Source: Reticulitermes speratus | Taxonomy: Eukaryota > Arthropoda > Insecta > Blattodea > Rhinotermitidae | NCBI GenBank assembly: GCA_021186555.1 | Contig: JAJKFL010000042.1 | Location: 41,081,980 to 41,145,979, forward strand | DNA: 64,000 nt | Direction of reading: 5' to 3' | Shown here: piece by piece, positions 1 to 11,103 of the stretch | How the letters are laid out: each line of letters opens with the position of its first letter | Position numbering within the stretch: the first letter of the stretch is position 1 | Notes under the pieces: generated by a model | Told to the model about the DNA's origin: nothing | Databases searched by the model: none | The model's input: the letters and a program-made list of their open reading frames with translations, nothing else | Position numbers and translations under genes: made by a program

Positions 1-74
1 CTGCAAGATGTAGGTAAGAAACTTAAGCTCTGTTATTTCATTGTTTGCCAGCTGCTTTCTTATTATATTCTCAC

Positions 75-262
75 AACAGACCATCGCGGTCGACTGTAGG
101 GTTCTCCTTCTTATTCGTGAGGTCCCGGGTTCGACTCTCGGTCGGTACATCTCGCATTCAGCTCGTTTTTCCTCAGTCCCTTCAGGCAAATGGCAAGTCA
201 GTAGCCTACCCCAATCAGACTATGATTGCTTCCCTCCACAATCTTTCCCATTCATTATTGAG
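75..262 (+). repeat. SINE fragment, tRNA-like head remnant
   Basis: A B-box-like GGGTTCGACTC at about 127 is followed by TTTTTCCTCAGTCCCTTCAG and AGGCAAATGGCAAG, a body typical of an insect SINE. The head is incomplete. Confidence 0.4.
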
Positions 263-403
263 TGACCACATTACAATTCGACACTACATAATCTGATATC
301 GTCGTTAAATTTGGCCTGCTTTAAATAAATAACGATAATGAATACTTTGAACCCATCCGCACTTCGTAGCGTCTCTCGACTTTTTCCGTTACTTTAACAC
401 AAA

Positions 404-712
404 GGGGGCACGCGGTGGCGCAGTTGGTTGAGGCACTACGATACAAACCGGAACGTCGCGGGTTTGATTCCCGATGGTGTCATTGGAATTTTTCCTTGAC
501 ATAATCGTTTCGGTCGCACTATGGCCCTGGGGTCGACTCAGCCTCTAACAGAAATGAGTACCAGGAATATTTCCTGGGGGGTAAAGGCGGCCGGTGCGTA
601 GGGCTGACAACCTTACCACCTTCATGTGCAGATTGTCTAGAAATCTGGGAGCCTCAACCTCCTGGAACCCTAAGGGTCTTTCCAGGCCTGTAATGGGATT
701 GCTTTACCTTTC
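404..712 (+). mobile_element. tRNA-derived SINE, family C
   Basis: The head is GGCACGCGGTGGCGCAGTTG (A box) with GCGGGTTTGATTCCC (B box). The body includes CCCTGGGGTCGACTCAGCC and ends GTAATGGGATTGC. Other copies are at 6976, 26263 and 36640. Confidence 0.82.
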
Positions 713-967
713 CTGTAACACATATTTCGTGAGCAACATTTTGGGAAACAGGGAGGGAGGAAGAGGTCAATTTTTTCGTCTCTCCCCATTCCACCCCTCC
801 ATATGTTTTGACTGACACCACTCCATGACATCACAAGTTTCTTCACTCCTTCTCGACCCGTCAGAAACTCAAAGCTGGTTGATCGATGTGAGATACGAGA
901 AGCAACGAATACGGCATGTATATGATTAAGGAAAGTGTTTATAAATTGGCTTTATGCGCAGTGGTGC

Positions 968-1230
968 AGGTGCCGGGATAGCTCAGTCAGCACAGCAACT
1001 GGAGAAGCGGGATTTGATTCCTTACGGGGGGCAGCGATTTTTCTATTTTCCACTGTATCCACACCGATTCTGGTACCCGCACATCTTTCTACCCAACAAG
1101 TACCGGGCGGTCCTTGCCGGGGGCCAAAGCGAGGGGGCGTGAAGCTGACCACGTACCTCCATCTGGAGCACGAGTTATGAATGTGCGGGGCTATACCGCC
1201 ATTTCCCCATACGTCTTCTCTGGTGCTTAA
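968..1230 (+). mobile_element. SINE family A, divergent subfamily
   Basis: Head GGTGCCGGGATAGCTCAGTC with B-box-like GGGATTTGATTCC, then GGGGGCGTGAAGCTGACCAC. Less like the main consensus than later copies. Confidence 0.65.
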
Positions 1231-1435
1231 TTAGGCACGTTACAGTACGACTGCAGTCCCGACACTAAAGGCAATACAAGCGGGACACTGCCAGCTGATA
1301 ACCGATCTGCAACACTTACAAACAAACCGTGACAGGGGGCAGTGAGGCTTGTAAAGTGGCAAGAAATTTGGGGTTACAGATACACTGAGGCTTGCATCGT
1401 TACGTCTTTCTACTGCGAGACTTGAGGTTCTCACA

Positions 1436-1545
1436 GCGGTCTTGTTGAAGGTTCAAGTCCTCTGGGATGTAACACCGTGTCGACTGGTAAACAGTTACAG
1501 ACGTTTCGGGTGATCTTAGCGCCTTCATCTTCTGAGTAAAGCAGT
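1436..1545 (-). mobile_element. GAAACGTC-type repeat fragment
   Basis: Contains TCAAGTCCTCTGGGATGTAA and, on the minus strand, CAGAAGATGAAGGCGCTAAG followed by CACCCGAAACGTC. This is the same module as at 11.8 kb with a different hairpin. Confidence 0.45.
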
Positions 1546-1733
1546 CAAATTCCTTCACCTTATCTACTCATTTCGTCATGGGTCATCACACACAAACAGA
1601 CGTCCTACTAACAGATGTAGCAAATAAAACACATTTGTGATGTAATGTCATTCACTCGATTATACGTGTTTTACTTAACAGCGCCGTCAACAGCTACGAT
1701 CATACAAAAGCGGTGACAGACCAATGAATAAAT

Positions 1734-1903
1734 ATGGAGCATTGGTGGAAAGACACTGGCCGGGGGAAACCGAAGTACTAGGAGTAGAATCCTGTCCGAG
1801 TGCCATTTTGTCTACCACTAATCTCACATGGACTGACCTGGGACTGAACCAGTATTTCCGCGGTGAGAGGCCGGCGACTAACCGCGTGACCCATGGCATG
1901 GCC
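1734..1903 (-). mobile_element. tRNA-derived SINE, family B
   Basis: Reverse copy. The head reads GCCATGCCATGGGTCACGCG on the minus strand with GCCGGCCTCTCACCGCGG. The body contains GGACTGACCTGGGACTGAAC. Confidence 0.7.
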
Positions 1904-2198
1904 TTCTGTTTGATTGGAACAGGACAGTCCTCTTCTTAGACTGCATAAACCCGAAGGCACTAGAATCCTTCGAAACGTCGAGAACTACTCACCTAACTAC
2001 AAAGCCGAACATCCCATACGAATCTTCGTACAAAAAACCTGTCACAAGGGCCATGTTCTACACATAATATGGCCCTACAAATATCTTTATCTAATTTTAA
2101 CGGATTTTTTTCTTAATACTGGGGATTTAATTTATTCTATTAAACGGAACGTTATTCGGTTTTCTGTTTATTTCAGATCATTACGTCATATATCGCGG

Positions 2199-2455
2199 GT
2201 CGGGATAGCGTAGTCGGTATAGCGACTACGCTACGGGCTGGACGGTCCGGGGATCGAATCCCGATGGGAGGCGAGATTTTCCGCACCCGTCCAGCCTCCT
2301 TTACAATGGGTACCAGGTCTCTTTCCCGGGGGTAAAGCGGCCGGGGCGTGGTGTTGACCATCCACCCCAACCCCCATCTAGCGCCGAGGTTAAAGAAAGA
2401 GTAGTAGAGCTATACTTCTACTCCCCACCTGGTCCTTCACGGCCTGTTATAAGGC
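2199..2455 (+). mobile_element. tRNA-derived SINE, family A
   Basis: Head GGATAGCGTAGTCGGTATAG, B box GGGGATCGAATCCC, body TACCAGGTCTCTTTCCCGGG and a tail with CGCCGAGGTTAAAGAAAG. Confidence 0.8.
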
Positions 2456-2867
2456 GAACTGTACCTTACATCATATATTATATTCAGAAAATATGGCACT
2501 CTAACGTTCAGAAACTCTCCGTGTGCTTCAATTCCGAAGCCACGTTCTCCCGAAACAAATGTATTAACTGGCCATACAAAAGGAAGTTGATAAGGGAATT
2601 GCTTTCTGGTGTAAATCAGACTCGCAGTTTCCCCCCTCAACAGAATAAGAAGTCGTCCAAAGCGTTAGAATATCATTCATAAGCACCATTTCTATTGGCA
2701 ACGCAAAAATAACGCACCTAGAAAAGACAAGTGCTAGTTACACTGTTTTTATACATAGAGACAGCAGTATGCACTGGCAAAGCAACGAGAAACGGCAGTC
2801 AATAGGACAATCGGAACATGTTTCGTTTCATTTCATTTCAGGGACTGGGTGAGAGCTGAATATTATA

Positions 2868-3130
2868 CAGTCGAACTCGGTTATAACGTCATGAAGGGGA
2901 CGGAATATTCTGTGTCGTTATAAACGAGTGTTGTTATAACCGAGGAGTATAATGTTACAATTAGCAGTGAGGAATTAATCGGTACCACATAATGTCACCG
3001 TCGAAATACTGCAATCTTTCCTACGAAATTAAATGTAAATACAGTCGAACCCGGTTATAACGATATCGGTTTATTCGACACCTCGTATATAGCATCAAAT
3101 ATTCAGTGGTATATTACAAAGACCGATCGG
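2868..3130. mobile_element. Pogo/Tigger-like MITE fragments
   Basis: CAGTCGAACTCGGTTATAAC starts at 2868 and CAGTCGAACCCGGTTATAAC at 3042, the same terminal sequence twice. The opposite end is partly seen near 2935 (GTTATAACCGAGG). Confidence 0.6.
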
Positions 3131-3274
3131 ATAATGACTTTCAGGGAGTAATCGATGTTTATTCCGGGAATCAAACGGAACTCACAAACTCTGTAGGCAA
3201 ACGCAAGAGATTCAGAACAGTAAAGCAGATGGTATACATAAAACTAACGTGTACTTAGAAGTGTCAAGATTCAT

Positions 3275-3843
3275 TCATTCAGTTGTCTGTCTTACGACAG
3301 GTCCATACCCTCCTCCAAAGCGAGTTCTCCACAGGGTGAGATATAGTGCTTCCTCTTTCAATTTCCAGAATCCTCTCTTTTCCTTAAGGTCATCCAGTAG
3401 CTGCTTACGTCTTCTTCCTCGTATTCCAGTCACTTCCTCCATGTATCTCTCCCTCAATAACGTGTTTTAGAAGGCAGTTCCTACGCAAGACGTGACCAAT
3501 CCAGTTAGCCTTTCTTATTTTTATTGTATGTAGGATATTCCTCTTCTCCTTGATTCTGTGTAACACTTCTTCATTTCTCGCACGATCGGTCCAACTGATC
3601 TTCTCCATTCTTCTCCAGCACCACATTTCAAAACTTTCCAGATACTTCTGATCTACTTTCCGAAGTGTCCACGTTTGCAGCACCATACAAAGCTGTGCTC
3701 CAATTGTAGCACTTTACTAGTTTCTTCCTTAAATTTAAGTCCAATTTGCTGGTGAAAAGAGTCTTAGTCTTGTTGAATGCTGCTTTTGCCATGGCAATAC
3801 TGGATTTAATTTCACGTGTACATCTTGCATCAATTGTTATCAT
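3275..3843 (-). pseudogene. LINE reverse-transcriptase C-terminal fragment
   Basis: Minus-strand frames with one shift near 3690 read ALYGA, then TWTLRKVDQKYLESFEMW, WRRMEKISWTDRARNEEVL, ANWIGHVLRRN and GRRRKQLLDDLKEKRG. This is the typical C-terminal tail of RTE/jockey-like non-LTR retrotransposon polymerases. Broken, no start. Confidence 0.82.
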
Positions 3844-4399
3844 GTAAAGATTATATCTAATTAAAATTTATACAAAATATACGCTCCCAAATAGCAATCC
3901 GGAACGGAGACTGAAAACAACACGACGCACGGGTGAACTTTTCGTGCTGTGATTTTCGTCACGAGTTTCATAAAAAATCACTTACTTAATTCTAAGGTTA
4001 TTAGGAGCGGGAACATACACACGGCATAACATCGCTCTGTAAAACCATTTTATTTTCGTACACTAGCCTTAAATACAGCCACAAAACGAATACTCGGAAG
4101 CGTCAGAAGCATCAGCAACTCACCACAGTCCGTTGTCAGTCACCGACCAGTCAGCAAACCAATGAGAGCTGTTTTCTCTTTATCTTTCTTTCTCACTGTG
4201 TCCATGTTCCTTTGTTTCCACGTGCTCTTCCTCAGTTTGATTGGTCGACTGCCCACGTATCTCCCTGTCAACAAAGTACAAGACACTTTAAACAATCGAA
4301 ATTTCATTCAATGAAACTGCTGTAGGGCCCAGCAGCAGATGCTACGGACGCACCGCAGCCTTGAGGCTTATTGTGCAACCCTGTGATGAAGATGATTTT

Positions 4400-4592
4400 T
4401 TTTTTTGTTTTTCCAAGTAATGGAGCACCGGTGGAATGAAACTGACAGGGGAAAAAACCGAAAAAATCAGGGAAAAACCTGTCCCAGTGTCACTTTGTCC
4501 ACTACAAATCCCACATGGACTGACCCGGGATTGAACCCGGGCCTCCGCGGTGAGAGGCTGGCGACTAACCGCCTGAGCCATGGCACGGCCAA
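4400..4592 (-). mobile_element. tRNA-derived SINE, family B
   Basis: Minus strand: GCCGTGCCATGGCTCAGGCG, GGTTAGTCGCCAGCC, then B box CCCGGGTTCAATCCCGGG, a well preserved tRNA-like head. The body includes GTGGACAAAGTGACACTGGG. Confidence 0.78.
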
Positions 4593-4739
4593 TACGCCCA
4601 AGTTAGGAAATGGCCGCAGACGTAACACTTCCGGTACGCGATTTGTTACTGTCCCTATGCCTACGTGTAACCTCGGTGACCTAGGTGGCCACAGTAATGG
4701 TCAGAATATTGGTAACTAAGCAACTATGACAATGGCAGC

Positions 4740-4965
4740 TTTAGTAGCCAAAAGTCATAGACGTAAGCTTATGCATGTCTTCACGTAAAGTGTCTGTTTT
4801 TAATAAATTACAATGTTGCCACAAATTTTTGTAGAAGTACCCAATACATAATTTTAAGAAAACCCGTCCCGCGTGGGCCGAGTTGTTTCACGCGGACAGA
4901 CGGACGGATAGACACGCAACTAATAGTCACTTTCTGCAATCGGGCTGCGAACGCACCTAAAAATC
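4740..4965 (+). repeat. U1 repeat fragment
   Basis: GTCTTCACGTAAAGTGTCTG and CGCGGACAGACGGACGGATA followed by GTCACTTTCTGCAATCGGGC match U1. Confidence 0.5.
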
Positions 4966-5009
4966 TGTACTAAGGACATCTATTCCGCTGGCTCTTCTGG
5001 CAGAAAGGG

Positions 5010-5218
5010 ACTGCAGAGGTACATCTCCACTCATTCTTAACCTCGGCACTAGATGCAAGGGAGTGGTTAACTTCACGCCCCGGCCGCTTTACAACCGGGA
5101 AAGAATCCCGGTACCCATATAATAGAAAGGTGGATGGGCCCCAGAGGCCGTCTCTTGCCCCCACCGGGATTCGATCCCCGGACCGTCCAGTCCGTAGCCC
5201 AGTCGCTATCCCGACTAT
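5010..5218 (-). mobile_element. SINE family A
   Basis: Reverse copy from ACTCATTCTTAACCTCGGCA to the head ending GTCGCTATCCCGAC. The 3' tail is truncated. Confidence 0.75.
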
Positions 5219-5429
5219 CTTTTGGCAGAAGTCACAAATCCTGTACGCATTCTGTTGAAGGGCCAAACCGATTATAACCCCTTACTTTACACTGTAACCT
5301 GAAGAAGGACACAAGAACCTGTTTCCGGAATGCTCTGGCTTGCAAAATAAACGGCGCGATGGGGCTTGTCCAAAACAACAGTACAAAGACTTTATGCGTT
5401 GTGCATTGCAATTGTCGCTGATGCGAATG

Positions 5430-5556
5430 CGTATGCAGCATCGGTGGGATGATACTGACAGGGAAAAACTGACCACCGCACATACGACACGGACGGACCT
5501 GAAATCGAACCCGTGCCTTCGCGGTGAGAGGCCGGCGACAAAAGGGTGTGGTATTG
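5430..5556 (-). mobile_element. SINE family B, partial
   Basis: Matches the family from ATCGGTGGGATGATACTGAC to GCGGTGAGAGGCCGGCGACA. The first part of the head is lost. Confidence 0.62.
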
Positions 5557-5995
5557 TGAGAACAGTCAAGAGGCCGAGAGGAAAGTATGAGAGAAAGCAG
5601 CATTCTGAATACCGACTGCCCTCACATGTAACTATTGTGACTATTATCGTATTATCGATTAAGCGTAACACCAAGCTTATTACAGCAAAACTTGTGGACA
5701 ATCGGACGCACATACGGGGCTATCAGTTGCAGGACGGTGTGAGACATCACAGAGAACGAAACTGGATCCAAAAATCGAAACGTTTGTTGATAATACAATC
5801 CACCCATATGCCTATACAATCATGGAACTGCTGTAACTGGAGAAGGGGAACAATGATATCACATTATGACAAATGTCAGCTGTCACACTCAGCTCAAACC
5901 GGTTACCAGCTGCAGCTACAAAACCAATCCAAAAGAGGCTCTAGGGGTTGAGTTCAACTACACAAGACAGTCCGCAACAAACAAAATCCTCTATT

Positions 5996-6138
5996 GAGAT
6001 CTGCGCTCTTATGCGATTTTTGGCAGCGTAGAATGGTAGTCCATTAATGGACTGCTTGACCCTTGACGTTGTCCCGAAACGTCGGCACGGAACTATAATT
6101 CTACGCTGCCTAAAATCCCAGAAGACGGCAGATCTCAT
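5996..6138. mobile_element. Short inverted-repeat element of the GAAACGTC type
   Basis: The left end TGAGATCTGCGCTCTTATG and the right end CAGAAGACGGCAGATCTCA are inverted copies, as are the inner GGCAGCGTAGAATG and ATTCTACGCTGCC. The centre holds GACTGCTTGACCC and CCGAAACGTCGG. Confidence 0.6.
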
Positions 6139-6373
6139 TTACATCGCGACGGAAGCCTGCAATCACGCAAAATCCTCGCTGTTACAACAGAGATACAAGA
6201 CACAGGCTCTTCAAACATTTCGGTGTGGCAAAAAAAGAAACTGAAAACTGCGTCTTTTTCTGTAAAATATTTGGATAATTTGTCTGTAATCATAAATAAG
6301 ATGAACCCTACACTCTACCGTAAAGTTAAATAAAAGTGAACTTTATATTGTTCACACCGTGCATTTTTAGTCG

Positions 6374-6681
6374 ATCACACATCTCGTGAACCAACAAATG
6401 TACACTCTTTATTTATTATATGTGTTTATCTACTTTCAACTTCATTTTTTAAATATTAATTTTCAGTGGACCCACAAAACAACTGAGATAGCCTACATTT
6501 TAACTTTTGTACTTTTAGTATATGCCATTATTGTTGATTTGTAATTTGTGTAATTCACAATCCCAAGTTCCTGATGATGATCCCAAAATAGGGATTCGAA
6601 ACATATCGGACTCGTTTTACTGTAAATTGTATTGTATAATAAATAAAGAGTGTGCATTTGTTGGTTAAAGAGATGTGTGAT
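6374..6681. mobile_element. Inverted-repeat hammerhead element
   Basis: The ends are inverted copies of about 48 bp (ATCACACATCTC... and its complement, with ACCAACAAATG and ACTCTTTATTTATTATA). The right arm holds the hammerhead at 6566-6612. The left arm has lost the catalytic region. Confidence 0.7.
6566..6612 (+). ncRNA. Hammerhead ribozyme, intact core
   Basis: Plus strand: AGTTC, CUGAUGA (6571-6577), a stem II of GATCCC...GGGATT type with a one-base bulge, GAA (6598-6600), ACATAT, C, then GGACT. Stem I AGTTC/GGACT pairs over five positions including one G-U. Confidence 0.7.
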
Positions 6682-6904
6682 TAAATACAAGTGGTTTAAT
6701 AAGACAAAAGATCTGTAAATATTACGTGTATTTAATTGTGACGAGGACAGTACCGTGACAAGCCGGTGTTAATTGGTAGGCAGTCAGTCCCAAGCAAAGA
6801 AGGATGAACTAAAACTCAACAGTGATCTTCAGATGCTTAACACGTGTGAAAGCCTTGTGACTAAATCTGAATTTATTTAAAACTGTTTTATACTTATATT
6901 ATAC

Positions 6905-6950
6905 TCCCCTACATATGTTTCGGTCCGATTTCAGACCATCCTCAGGGGGT
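6905..6950 (-). ncRNA. Hammerhead ribozyme, intact core
   Basis: Minus strand: ACCCC, CUGAGGA (6945-6939), U, stem II with GGTC/GACC ends, GAA (6921-6919), palindromic ACATATGT, A, then GGGG. Stem I is CCCC/GGGG, with cleavage predicted after A6910. The core is complete. Confidence 0.8.
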
Positions 6951-6975
6951 TATAAACTACACTCATATTACGTCC

Positions 6976-7281
6976 GGGACACGCGGTGGCGCAGTTTGTT
7001 GAGGCACTGCGCTACAAGCCGGAACGTCGCGGGTTCGATTCCCGATGGTGTCACTGAAATTTTTCATTGACATAATCGTTCCGGTCGCACTATGGCCCTG
7101 GGGTCGACTCAGCCTCTAACAGAAATGAGTACCAGGAATATTTCCTGGTGGGTAAAGGCGGCCGGTGCGTAGGGCTGACAACCTTACCACCTTCATGTGC
7201 CGATTATCTAGAAATCTGGGAGCCTCAACCTCCTGGAACCCTAAGGGCCTGTCCAGGCCTGTAATGGGATTGCTATTTTTT
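6976..7281 (+). mobile_element. SINE family C, full length, with target-site duplications
   Basis: Same consensus as the copy at 404. Flanked by 11-bp ATATTACGTCC at 6965-6975 and 7282-7292. Inserted within the inverted-repeat hammerhead element. Confidence 0.87.
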
Positions 7282-8639
7282 ATATTACGTCCATATGTCA
7301 ATTTCATGTGTAGTGTAGATCAGTTGCGTTTTATCGTGTAGGTTGTAAGTCACTTTCTTAAAAATCACTTTTAAAAACACAGATTAAAATCGTTTAAAAC
7401 AGGGGAATGTAATAAAACTATAAAACAGTTTTAAATAAAATCTGCATTTAGTTGGTTGCTAAATATTAAATTAAATACACGGTGAATGTAAGATAAAAAA
7501 TACAATAAAATTTTTTAAAACAAACTTTAGTTAAGGAAGTAAAATGTTTATCCTCATTTATGAAAAACAAAATTGTATTATTGGTAACTTACAATGACAA
7601 TAAACACAGCGTAAATTATGCACAAAGAAAGGGGGGTAATACGTACTGACACTGCACAGGAAATGTGCTTGTGGGGGGGGGGGGGGAAGCAATGACACTC
7701 GCAAGCGGAAGCCCAAAATTCCGCGGAGCGCAGTTTTGAATACCACTGCTCTACCGCAGAAAGTTACTCAGCTTTACGGTACGTCAGTTAACTCTTGGTT
7801 GTTCTATAGGCCGATAAAATTGGGGAAAACAATGAAAACGTTAAGTTTTGTGATTCATAAAGCGAATACAGGACCTAAGAAGATAACTGTGAATACGAAA
7901 TTACTGAAAACGTATAGAAGGCTACAAAAACAAAAAAGGGGGGGGGGGGGTGGCTCCGAGATAAAGACAAGTGGTCACACAACATGAGGAAGAATACAAA
8001 CGGCTTAACCCAGTGCTTCCCAAAACTGGGAAAATTACCCAAAATTGGGTAAAAGTGGTTTTTCTTTGGGTAACGACACACCTCGGAATACACATTAAAA
8101 TTTACCCGTAAAAGTGTAGAAGAAGAAGAAGTACTCTGAAGAAAGTGACCAGTCAGTGTGCACCGATACTCTAAAACAGTCTAACAGTGGCATTATACTC
8201 ATTAGCTGGGACCTGGGTGATGAAATATTCACGGTGAATAATTACCAAATTTTTTGTGGCTGCTAAATGTTTTGAGATGTTTAAAATAAAGACATTGCAT
8301 CAAACATATTATTTGCTTCCTATTTTTTACCGATCTCTCTTCACTTTTCAAATATGTTTTCTGTGCAGTTAGTGTTTTACCTACATTGGGTAAAAAGGAC
8401 TTTCTGATAAGCGGTTTTGGGTAATGAAGGAAAACGTTTGGGAAGCAGTGGCTTAACCCTTCAATGATGGTGAGTTTTAATTCCAACTACTGCCCAGGTC
8501 CAAGAAGTACCCTAAATACATTCACGAACGCACGGGGCACCGAGGCCGGTAATGAAGGGTGAAACCAGCGGTTCTGAACGGAGGTTGAACATACCATCAC
8601 CAAGTATATGAACACTGGTTACATAAAATATGTTACATA

Positions 8640-9080
8640 TGATGTTGAACACAGGTACAAACAAGACAGGCAATGTACGTATAACGTAACATTGTGGCGC
8701 GTTGGCGTAACCATTGTTGCAGTGGATACATTTTGTGGTTCTTCCACATTATCTCATAGACGGCACGATTTTCCGAATGATTTTATTGAAGATAAAATGT
8801 GTGTGTGGATTTTCTCTACAACTTCTGCCTAAAACACTTCTCATTCTAAGAACAATTCAGTCAGATATTATCATAAACGTACACGTGTCTTCACGTAAAG
8901 TGTCCGTTATTGTTGTCAGATTTTAATGAAATTGATTTTTTTTTCTGACAGATATTCGAAAAAACACTCAAATATCAAATTTCATGAAAATCCGTCCAGT
9001 TGTTCGATGCGGACGGACAGACACTACAAAGCCAATAGTCACTTTTCGCAATTTTGCGAACGCGCCTAAAAAGAGCTTTA
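8640..9080 (+). repeat. Unclassified interspersed repeat U1
   Basis: Shares GGCAATGTACGTATAACGTA, GTGTCTTCACGTAAAGTGTC and TGCGGACGGACAGACA...TTTTCGCAATTTTGCGAACG with 34705-35245. No coding capacity. Confidence 0.6.
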
Positions 9081-9341
9081 AAAACCATTGGCAGCTTTTA
9101 TTGTACAGCTCTCTCTGTCCATTAAATAAATAAAAAATTTTATTAAAATAAAAATATCTTTGTATCTTGTAGTGTTCAATACACGAGTACACACTGAAGT
9201 CTCAGACAGGTTGAAAAAAGGTACGCGAGGTCTCACTGTGATGCCAAATGATACGGCGAATGGGAAAAAGCGCAGAAGCGCTAGCTTAGAGCATGTTCAT
9301 GTGTGACAGCAGGTAATCGTCTGCAGACAGACAGTCCTCGT

Positions 9342-9575
9342 TTAACCGTTTAAAGCCTAATGGCTACTTGATGAATCAACAGTTTTAACATTCAAAAATT
9401 CTACATTCTGCCCACACTGTATTTATGTGTATTATATTTATATGAGAACAAACAGCGACTTTTCCCTTATATAACATAAATTGATTTTTTTTAAACCGAG
9501 AAGAAAAGTGTTTACTGCGCGGTACGAACTGGGTCTTTAAATGCAACATTTTACGCTTCGTTTTTAAAGGGTTAA
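9342..9575. mobile_element. PiggyBac-like MITE with TTAA ends
   Basis: Begins TTAACCGTTTAAAGCC and ends TTTTTAAAGGGTTAA. Matches the copy at 17889 internally (GTATTTATGTGT, AACAGCGA, GTTTACT, GCGGTACGAACTG). Confidence 0.65.
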
Positions 9576-9695
9576 TGTTGCCCCGAAAAACGCTGACAAA
9601 TTTCAGTGACCAAAGAATCGATGAACGTTCCCCGGACTCGGATTAACGTCGTCTTTTCGCATGCTTGAAGTAATTCTTATGTAATTCATTCTTAC

Positions 9696-9952
9696 GCCAA
9701 CGGCATTACCAGGTTGAGAACACCGGGTCTCGTCCGATAATCGCAGTTAAGCAACGCTGGGCGCGGTTAGCGGGTGACCGCCTGGGAACAACAACGTGCT
9801 GTTGGGATAAATGTTATCCTCCAGAATGGGTGTTGGGCGTGGGGGCTGAAATTCTCACCGCGTAAAAACTCGATTGTCTTGAAACCCGGCAACGAGGAGA
9901 TCATGGCCCGAACATGAGCCGAAAGGCCGCAGAAGAAGAAGAAAAAAAAAGA
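9696..9952 (+). mobile_element. 5S-rRNA-derived SINE with intact target-site duplications
   Basis: The first 111 bases follow 5S rRNA: a GCCAACGGCATTACCAGGTT start, CTCGTCCGAT, AGTTAAGCAAC (box A), GGGCGCGGTTAG, GGTGACCGCCTGGGAA (box C) and GTGCTGTTGGG. About eleven bases before box C are deleted. An unrelated body of about 140 bases follows and ends in an AGAAGAAGAAGAAAAAAAAA-type tail. Perfect 8-bp duplications ATTCTTAC flank it at 9688-9695 and 9953-9960. This is a SINE3-type element using the internal Pol III promoter of 5S. Confidence 0.88.
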
Positions 9953-10785
9953 ATTCTTACGGCAATAAATGCAACGTTCTACGTTGTTTCCCTTTACGTT
10001 GCGATTTTCGGAAAAGAAACCGCAGCGTTCATCGAAGGTTTACTGTACAGCTGACAATATTGGTTTCAATAATTTTCCCACAATTATTAAGCGGTTTGCT
10101 TCTTTGATTCCGTAATAATATGGCACAGGCATTTCTTTTATCGCCGCACCGAGCACGGCAGCTTTACCGCATAGAAACCCTGCATCCGCCGCGACATCCG
10201 GTGACAGCTGCGATGTTCAGGACAGGGATAGTCAGAATCTTTGTACGGGAAACCTGGTAGTACATAAAGTAACACACTGGGGTTTAGAGGGTTAATTAAC
10301 TACGACATTTACCTAAGAAGATTCTGCTTAGAAAACAACTCAGGCCTTTCCCACTTGCTTTGTACTGACTGGCCAAAGTATTAAATGTGAGTTCATTCCA
10401 AAAACTTTAAGATCCAGGTCTTTTTTGCCTTCCTATTACCATAGTGGGCTACCAATAGCATTAAACAGCGTGGTCATACATACAAAATAAAACTGAAAAC
10501 CGGTCCCAGTCCCTTCCTAAGCCCAAAGATGTTTCCGCGAAACAACGGTCTCGACCAGTTTTTACAAATTCGGGTTTTACCTATGGAATTCATCACAACA
10601 AGAAAGGAAAGCTAGGACTTTATAGCGCTTAAAATAATATATTAAGACATCATTACAGTATTACATTTGAATAAAATACCTTTACACTTCACTTTACTGT
10701 AATATTCCGTGAATGAACACGACACACACAACAAAAATTGATAAACTAAGAACGCAGTTTATCAATTAATATAATGCATGTAGTT

Positions 10786-10853
10786 TGTATATACAGCCTG
10801 TATATGTATATACATATACATATACAGGCTGTATATGTATATACATATCAAGC
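10786..10853. repeat. AT-rich palindrome
   Basis: ACAGCCTGTATATGTATA and its complement TATACATATACAGGCTGT face each other around the centre near 10812, followed by another GTATATGTATATAC. Confidence 0.8.
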
Positions 10854-11103
10854 CGAATAACGATGCTGTAGTTGTGATGCTTAATTTGAATGATAGTGGT
10901 GCAGACAGTTTGTCATTACTGATACTGTTTACATAAATCACGACAGATGACCCACACCAAGTTAACCGATACACTTTAAAGGGTTAATAACATACGATAT
11001 TTACCTGCAACAAGTGAGAACAGCCATGAAGAACCTGGTTCAGACGTTAACCCCCGACAAACAAATTAGGTCAACCAAAGTCCGTTACTGGGGACACCAT
11101 GTA

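Larger units (their letters stand above)
6858..7454. mobile_element. Inverted-repeat hammerhead element split by a SINE
   Basis: The left arm runs from CTAAATCTGA (6861) inwards to the hammerhead at 6905. The right arm (about 7397-7454) mirrors it, starting almost exactly at the predicted cleavage point (AGGGGA) and ending TCTGCATTTAG. A SINE at 6976-7281 is inserted between the arms. Confidence 0.65.

Noticed and set aside
5340..5951. 203-codon plus-strand frame
   Set aside because: It crosses a reverse SINE family B copy and unrelated DNA; the peptide has no recognisable domain.
9696..9806. A functional 5S rRNA gene
   Set aside because: Bases before box C are deleted, it is single, and it is joined to a SINE body and A-rich tail inside target duplications.
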